DNA of 64,000 bases, from positions 3,844,001 through 3,908,000 of the forward strand of contig NC_134678.1 in the NCBI RefSeq assembly GCF_024713945.1, given 5' to 3'. The position numbers and the translations under genes are program-made. This DNA comes from Dermatophagoides farinae (lineage: Eukaryota > Arthropoda > Arachnida > Sarcoptiformes > Pyroglyphidae). The notes beneath the pieces were generated by a model. The model was not told the DNA's origin and did no database searches. It saw nothing but the letters and a program-made list of their open reading frames with translations. Numbering within the stretch: the stretch's first letter is position 1; each line of letters begins with the position of its first letter. Shown one piece after another: positions 57,401 to 64,000 of this stretch.

Positions 57401-60015
57401 GATGATCGTTTGTGATGATAATATTATTATTACCAATAACAATGAACAATAATAATGGTTATTTTCCCCTCTCAATACAAACACCATAAATTACGATATA
57501 ACATCAATATTGAACAACTATCAATGGGCAATTGTGATTTTCAAGGCCATGTTTTCGTGACAACCCTGTTTCCATTTGGCAAGTATTTTAGAGTGCAAAA
57601 TAATCAAATCTATTCCATCATCATCATCATCATTCCTATCGACAAACCAACGAACCGACCGACATATAACTAACGAAAGAACAAATACGTGTTCGAGTTT
57701 GACGTAATCCGAACACACATTACAATAAAATTCACAATGTAGTATGACATTATCGTTATTTAATGGCTGTATGTAATTATATATCTAGTAAATCACTGTC
57801 TCAAGGTTTCTTTCGTTTATAGGCAGTCGAGCCGGCCGGGTTTTATGGGGAGCACGAACTTTCCTTCGAATGTCAAAAGAACTTGAAAGAATGTCATTAT
57901 CATTATGCTGTTTGCCAAAAAAAAGAGGCAGACAATTCATTCGCCTCACCAACTGGTTTTCTCGTTTGTCATCATCATGGATTGTCAACTTTTCACAAGA
58001 ATTCTGGCTCAGTCTTTAGGAGTTTTAAAAATTTTTAGAATGACAAGAATTTCAAATTCAAAATGCATTCATTAAGACTACTACAATTTTAAGTAGTTTA
58101 AATTGTTTCAGCATCTCGTGCTGTCAACTCTTTTCTTTTTTGTTCGATAGTTAACAAACTGAATGGCTGAATGGCTTTTCTTTCTTATTTAAGGTGATGG
58201 AAACGGATTGTTTTATGTTTTATATATATTATATAAAGTTTTTTATCAGTGAGCATTTAAGCTGATATGTAACCTGTCGAACAGTTCTAATTTATCTATG
58301 GTATCTGCATAATAAACTCAGTGACACGACTGGTTATCCTTTAGGTTCAAGATTTCACAATGTTGCATTAACATATGATCAACTGAGGTATTATTGATCA
58401 AAGAACTAAAATGGTTGATAGAGTTCGAAGTTCGATTAGTCTGATCGGTCATTAATGTCTACTGAATGAAGAGATGATCACAAAAAAGTCTTAATCTTAT
58501 GAAGATCAAGGATTCATTACATGACAAGCCGCTAGTAATGCCATGATCACCGCATGCATCACATGATCAACCATTCCAGATTGTAATCAAGTAAAAAAAA
58601 CTTGCAGAGATAAACGAGTTGAAAAGAAAAGGAGAAAGCAAACAAGCGAGAGGCATAGATAAATTCCAACCATTCATCAACAACAACAACTTCATCATTC
58701 TTCTTTCTTAGATTCCATTTTCAAAAGCTTTTTATGATTGTTTTCTTGTTGTTCTTTTTGATTTTATTTCCAATGGCCTGTTGCTGCGATAGAGTGGATA
58801 AAAATATCCAAGTAAAAATTTCCATTCACATTCTTATTGATATAGAACACAATCACAACACAGAATTCCATTCAAATTATGATTGTGATGATGATAGTGG
58901 TGTGGCGCTCGCAAACAGCCGATTAATTGGAATGGCATCACATTTATCAAGATTTGTAAAACACTTTACAAAATGAATAACATTTTTATCTGTTCTGGAA
59001 TGCAATGGTACAGATGTAATGGCGATACAAATTCTCAGAAATTTTTATGACCTCGAATATCGAATTTTTCATTATCGTTCATACTATAGTATTAAACAAC
59101 AAAATAAAATTCCAATACGTTTGATAGTGATTCTGATACTCTCAACCATAAATATAGAACTGAATTTTTTTTTTTGGCTGTTTTATGTGGCCTAGTTTTT
59201 CATATTGAACAACACAAATCGAAATAAATATCAAAAATGAAAAATTTAACCAAAAAAAACCACACATCTGTCAAATTGAATGATTCACTTTGATATAAAC
59301 AAAAGCAAATGGACAGCAATGTTTATTTCATATTGATTGTTTTATTCATTCGATTGATAAATTTATCAGGTGAACAATGAATTGTTACAAAAGAAATAAA
59401 AAATGAATGTGGTGATTCAATGGCACTTTTCTATTAGTTAGTCAATGAACTGACTTTTCTGTCATTCATTTGATATTTGATTAATATGTTAGATTATTAT
59501 TTTATTTTTATCGATTGACCCAATTTTAGTGAGCTGGCATCGATTGGTTCACAATTATCGACATGCTTGGAATGGCTCGCACCGGAATCGCTGAGAAACA
59601 CGTGGCCATAGGAACCAATATCGTTACACTGCTCGGCATCTGTATCACAACCACAGGCATAAGAAACATCAATGGTTAATCAATCAGAACAGAGAATCTC
59701 GATTGTTTAATCATCCCATATATATGTTTGGAATCGTGAATGTAGGGTGAAAAAAATAAGATATATGGATTATATAAAATACATAAATCATTATCATCTA
59801 TCATATGGTCCTTTGCCTGTCAATAACGACATGTTACAAATGCGAAAAAATTGTAAAAGTAAAAAAGTATAAAATTATTATAATCGTATGAAACAAAAAC
59901 AAAAATATTGTTACAGAGGGCCAAAATAATTAAATTGATAAATAAAAATTATGCTCAGGTAAAACGGGAACAGGCACTGGTTTTATACCAAGGCACTATA
60001 TATGTGTATGTTTGT
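54436..60015. other. 5.6 kb gene-poor region between SLC6 and Dishevelled
   Basis: The longest stretch without a recognised gene. Very AT-rich overall, with many TGATGA/ATTATT simple repeats, a poly-A/poly-T stretch at about 56690-56710 and TATATA runs near 56500 and 58220. Two items stand out and are listed separately: a small secreted-type open frame (58734-58976) and a GC-richer island (59530-59690). The right end should hold the Dishevelled 3' UTR. No tRNA or repeat family recognised. Confidence 0.45.
58734..58976 (+). CDS. Possible small secreted protein, unrecognised
   Basis: An 80-residue open frame starting with a textbook signal-peptide core (MIVFLLFFLILFPMACCCDR), followed by a mixed stretch with Asp/His runs (NYDCDDDSG) and a C-terminus of SRLIGMASHLSRFVKHFTK. 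I do not recognise a family, and no dibasic cleavage sites of neuropeptide type are obvious. It could be a chance frame in AT-rich sequence, a small effector or peptide gene, or an exon of something larger. No good acceptor or donor at its ends was seen. Confidence 0.25.
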   Translation: MIVFLLFFLILFPMACCCDRVDKNIQVKISIHILIDIEHNHNTEFHSNYDCDDDSGVALANSRLIGMASHLSRFVKHFTK

Positions 60016-63000
60016 CTAGGATTTATTGATGGCTTTTTTGAATGAACTTCGCATTACGTTGGCCGTATTGGCTAGTTTACTTGCACCATTACTACTAGCA
60101 ATTGATGAACCTCGAGATGATGATTGTGTTGGGGCATGATTGAGCACATGATGCCTACCTGTTTGACCATTCGAATCAGAAACGTTGATAACGCCCAATT
60201 CATTTCCTTCTATGTGTCGATGAATGTAAGGATTGTCCGTTATGTTGCTACCATTTGTTGGCTGCAGGAGAGCCTTATTATCACTAAGGTTAGCATTGTT
60301 CACAACAAGTGTGGATGTTGGAACCAGATTTCCAGTTACAGGATTGATTTGAAGATCTTCATAATGGTGATTGATGAGATTATTGTTGGAGCTGGTTATC
60401 CGGTTACTGAGATCGAATTTTCCAGTTATGCCATCGCTATCATTACTACTGCCATTACTATGTTTGCTGGCTAATGTATGAGTCGTCGTTTGATTGTTGC
60501 AGCCATAACTACCGGAATTTTTGACAGTATTGACTGATTTTCCCATCACAGCTTGTCCATTGTAAAGAATTGATTGACCACTTGTTTGGCTGTTTTGTTC
60601 ATCAATGTGATGATGATCTTGATACGACGAATGATTGCCGCCTAAAAGTTCAAAAAGAAGGTCAATATGTGAAAAATGAAGGCAAAATCTCACCTGAATG
60701 ATTAATTTGCATAGTTGAGTCGTTGTTTTTCATAGTCATAGGTTGTGGATCGAGTAGACCATAGTTGTAGATTTCACTTTTTTCATCCCAATGACACATG
60801 AATGGGAATTTACTTCGACCACTTCGATTATTGATTACATCAAAGTTGGCTGATAATTGTTGCTGCTGTTGTGAGTCTGAATCAAACTCATTCTTCAATC
60901 GTAATGCTTGGCCAAAATTATCTTCAAAATTGTTGGGCAAGGAAGATGGTTGTTGTTGAAGCAGTGGATAATGAACTTGATGATGACCACCGGCAGCAGC
61001 TGATGCTGAAATTGGCTGAGATAAAACCGAATGGCTTTGAAAGTCAGATGTTGAGAGAGAATCCGTTGTTGCTTTGTTGATTTGATTCAGTTGTTCGGAA
61101 AAAATATAATAGCACTTCTCGGACAAAGAATTCTTAAAATTTATTGTATGACAGATGTAGCCTTCTTTCAATAATTTGGTGGCCATCTTTTTGGCATCTT
61201 TACGATCATGTAGGCCACTTATCATCGAGTACAGCCAATCGACAACATCAGAACCAAGAAAAGCATTTGGAATACTTATCTTAAGCCACATTCGATCACG
61301 AACATCCAATCCAGAATTAGGACTAGCCATTGCACAAGCTATTGTCTTGAGGTCTGATCCACGAGCCAAGGAAATGGGTATGGATGATGATGAAAGCGGC
61401 AGACAAGATGAAGCTGTCACTTGTGGCTGCTGTATTGTCGTAATTGTTGAATGACCAGATTTGAATGATGAACGAAGTGAACAGCCAGGAACCAAGCCAG
61501 AATTGGTATCACCACCAGTGACAACACTACCACCATTGGCTAATAATGGATAGACATTAGATGGATTGAATGATTGTGTAGAGGGTTGAAACATAGGATT
61601 CCTTTCAGAATCCACAGGTGTTGGGTTCATTCTCATGAAATTACCAGAGCCAGCAAGATTCAAGGGAAAATTATCCGGATCTAAAGAATCAACACATTAT
61701 ATCGTTATTGAACAAGATGTAATCTTACGTGTAAATTTAGCTCTAGCAGCTTCGGTATGAGCCACCCATGCTTCTGGATCGATGGGGCGAACAGGTTCCG
61801 AACGAGGTATGGTGAAATGACCTAAGGGATGTGGATCCCAACATTTGGCCACCAAAAGTTTGATTGGGCCAGGCTTTTTAACAGCTTCTCGAATCACTTC
61901 TACTGCTTCGTCATTGCTCAAGTTCTCGAGATTGATATCATTGACTTGTAGAATCATATCGCCCGGTTCGATACGGCCATCTAATGCGACTGCCCCACCT
62001 TTTAATATGGAGCTTACGTAGATACCACCATCACCTTTTTTACTGGTTTGGCCCACCAACGAAATACCCAAATAATTAACAGTGTCCAAATTCAATATGA
62101 CTTGTATGATATTTAACGACATTGATGATTCGGTAATTGAGCTCAACGATGATGTCTGCTTTAATAAAAGTGACAAAGGACAGAATTTTGGCATAGAACA
62201 GATGAGAAAAACAATTAATGAAAATAAGACTTACCCTACTCATTCGATTACGATAGCCACCTTTTTGTCTTCGATTACGATGGCGATTACGACGTTGGTA
62301 TTGACGAGAAACACTCGTTTCCTCAGTGGTAGTAGACACACGACTCGTATAATCTTCATAATCATTCTCATCATCGACTGTGGTATCATTCAAAAGGTCA
62401 TCATCATCATCATCATCATCCTCGGAATCGACAAACGAAGTTGATTCTATATCTGATGTCATCACAGATGAATCCATATAGTTACCGTGATGATGACCAT
62501 GGTGGCGGTGATGATGACCATGATAGTAGCCACCAGAATTCCCATATCTTCCGCCGCTGTATTTATTATTGTGGCTGTTTTTGTTGTTATTGTAACCACG
62601 TCTAGGACCTTAGATTGCAGATAAAATCATGGAAATAAATTAATGATGACACAAGACAAGATGGTGGTTGAACTCACTTAGATGATGATGATGATGGTGT
62701 CCATCTCGGGAATTCAATAATGACTCATTCTCCATTGGACTTGGGTCACTGATTAGTGATTTAAAAATAAGAATTGAGATTTGTGATAAACATGTCATTT
62801 ATTGTATATATACATACTTAAAGCTGGATAAATGAGAATCGCCAATCAGGCCATTACATTCTTGTTGTCGCTGATGCGCATGATGATGGTGATGAGTAGC
62901 ATGTACTGTACGAGCTGTGGCAGATATTTCCGTCTGACATTGAGAATTGGTACTGTCCGAAACGACTGACCCTTCCGTTGATACCAACTGAAAGACAAAT

Positions 63001-63489
63001 GAAATTATAGAAGGGTTAAATGTTTAAGAATAATCATACCCAAGCTACAACGCGATCCTTGAATATTGGTAATGAAGCATTATCGTCAAAGATTTCTTCT
63101 TTGACCACACCGACCTCTTTGTCATAGCTTTTGAAGAAATATTTGTAATGAGGCCTCGGCAATGAAATGGCAGATTTAAAATCACTAAGTTTGATTTGTG
63201 AGTGTGGTATTGGCAATTTGACCAGGTATGGCGTCTCCTCGTCATCGACATGATAAACAATTCGTGTTTCATTAGTAGAGGCTAATGGTCCAACCTTTAA
63301 CGGTAGCTGTTGTCCATTATTCGTTGAAATTGGTGGCGGTGAAGTCTGACTATTGTTTGCAATAGATTGGTCAACTGTAGAATCGATAATGGCAACACCG
63401 TTGGAATCGAGAATTGTTGCATCACTATCGGCAATGGCACTAGAGCCAGAATTTTTCAACATGCTGTGGTTTGGTTTACTTATCAGCAT
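60016..63489 (-). CDS. dsh: Dishevelled
   Basis: Seven exons: 63040-63489, 62818-62987, 62678-62748, 62235-62608, 61729-62155, 60694-61680, 60016-60641; 884 residues. A DIX domain (about 60-150; [49 protein letters not shown]) polymerises with Axin. A His/Asn/Asp-rich linker follows. The PDZ domain (about 235-320) reads [20 protein letters not shown] and [20 protein letters not shown]. The DEP domain (about 450-535) reads [20 protein letters not shown] and [20 protein letters not shown]. The last 300 residues are Ser/Asn-rich. Dishevelled relays Frizzled signals in canonical Wnt and planar polarity. The first ATG in frame is 63489; an in-frame ATG at 63462 is an alternative, and the frame stays open upstream, so a 5' exon is possible. 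The 62155 junction has a tandem acceptor. Confidence 0.95.
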
Positions 63490-64000
63490 GACATGTCGAA
63501 AATGATAACAGCCACTGTAGGCAATAAAGATGATGACGAATGAATGAATGAAAGAACGATTAATTTCACATTGTCGATTAGAATTGATCACAAAAGGACA
63601 AAACAAGAACAAACAGAAGAATGTAAACAAATCATAATTCGATTTTTTAACCTTCTCATCAATTCACCAAAAGTATTTCAAATGATGGGAGAATTTATGT
63701 GCTATAACAAAAAAACAAAAGAAAAGTATGCCAACAAATCAATGTTTGATTGTTTCTGGAACAATGAAAGATGGACGATATGGACTATACAGAGTCAGAT
63801 TAAATGTAAGATGAATATATAAATAGTTATTATAGTTAAATCCGAACCCGATGAAATAACATCAAAATATAAACAGGATAAAAAAGGACTGAGTGAAAAA
63901 AAAATAACAAAATAGCCTAGTTCTCCATAATGGTGGCAGCACTGACACTATAGTTAATGCTAAAATTTTAGTTTTTGTCGAGTTTTGATTCCGATGGAAC
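63490..64000. promoter_or_regulatory. Dishevelled 5' flank
   Basis: The Dishevelled frame stays open for at least 140 bp upstream of the first ATG, with a possible 3' splice acceptor (TTGCCTACAG on the minus strand, near 63517). The 5' UTR may thus be spliced. AT-rich; no other gene recognised. Confidence 0.4.

Noticed and set aside
57455-57988. Open frames of 65-72 residues on both strands
   Set aside because: Short, overlapping on both strands, no motifs, chance level for this composition.

Overview
The window is a gene-dense, AT-rich nuclear segment of an animal genome. Protein content points to an arthropod: a sulfakinin precursor, a CYP18A1-type ecdysteroid hydroxylase, crossveinless-2, Dishevelled and Slingshot. 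Very short introns (many 45-70 nt), tight gene spacing, poly-His/poly-Asn stretches and the divergence of the proteins suggest a mite (Acari, perhaps Astigmata); this assignment is inference, since no marker gene for taxonomy is present. I find no bacterial features, CRISPR, rRNA or tRNA, and no retroviral or other capsid-bearing element.

Layout. 1-9 kb: the 5' part of an ISWI chromatin remodeler (-), head-to-head with TOM70 (+), then Derlin (+) and an SLC13 dicarboxylate/citrate carrier (+). 9-18 kb: a MITE-like repeat, Nemo-like kinase (+), mitochondrial malate dehydrogenase (-), Slingshot phosphatase (+). 18-27 kb: a VARP/ANKRD27-like VPS9 protein (+) whose stop lies 6 nt from the stop of ALG11 (-), a CISD iron-sulfur protein (+), importin alpha (-), and a RUFY RUN/FYVE protein (-) with an apparent frame break. 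27-35 kb: eIF4E (+), a retinol-dehydrogenase-like SDR (+), sulfakinin (+), SDA1 (-), AAMP (-). 35-43 kb: UBE2E-type E2 (-), a pogo-like MITE, crossveinless-2/BMPER (-), DAP1 (-), TMX2 (-). 43-54 kb: a NUDT18-like protein with a degenerate Nudix box (+), CYP18A1 (-), a 3.5 kb gene-free stretch, RSRC2 (-), an SLC6 transporter (-). 54-60 kb: a 5.6 kb gene-poor stretch with one small secreted-type ORF and an odd GC-richer island. 60-63.5 kb: Dishevelled (-).

The genes are mostly unrelated housekeeping and signalling genes, as usual in a eukaryote. Loose themes are Wnt/BMP signalling (Dishevelled, NLK, CV-2), ER quality control and glycosylation (Derlin, ALG11, TMX2), endosomal traffic (ANKRD27-like, RUFY) and hormones (sulfakinin, CYP18A1). 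Exon structures were worked out by hand from GT-AG (twice possibly GC-AG) junctions, kept phase, and remembered family sequences. The strongest items for a second look are the NUDT18-like protein with missing catalytic glutamates, the RUFY frame break, CYP18A1 without a CYP306A1 neighbour, the decayed first sulfakinin copy, and the non-canonical splice sites.
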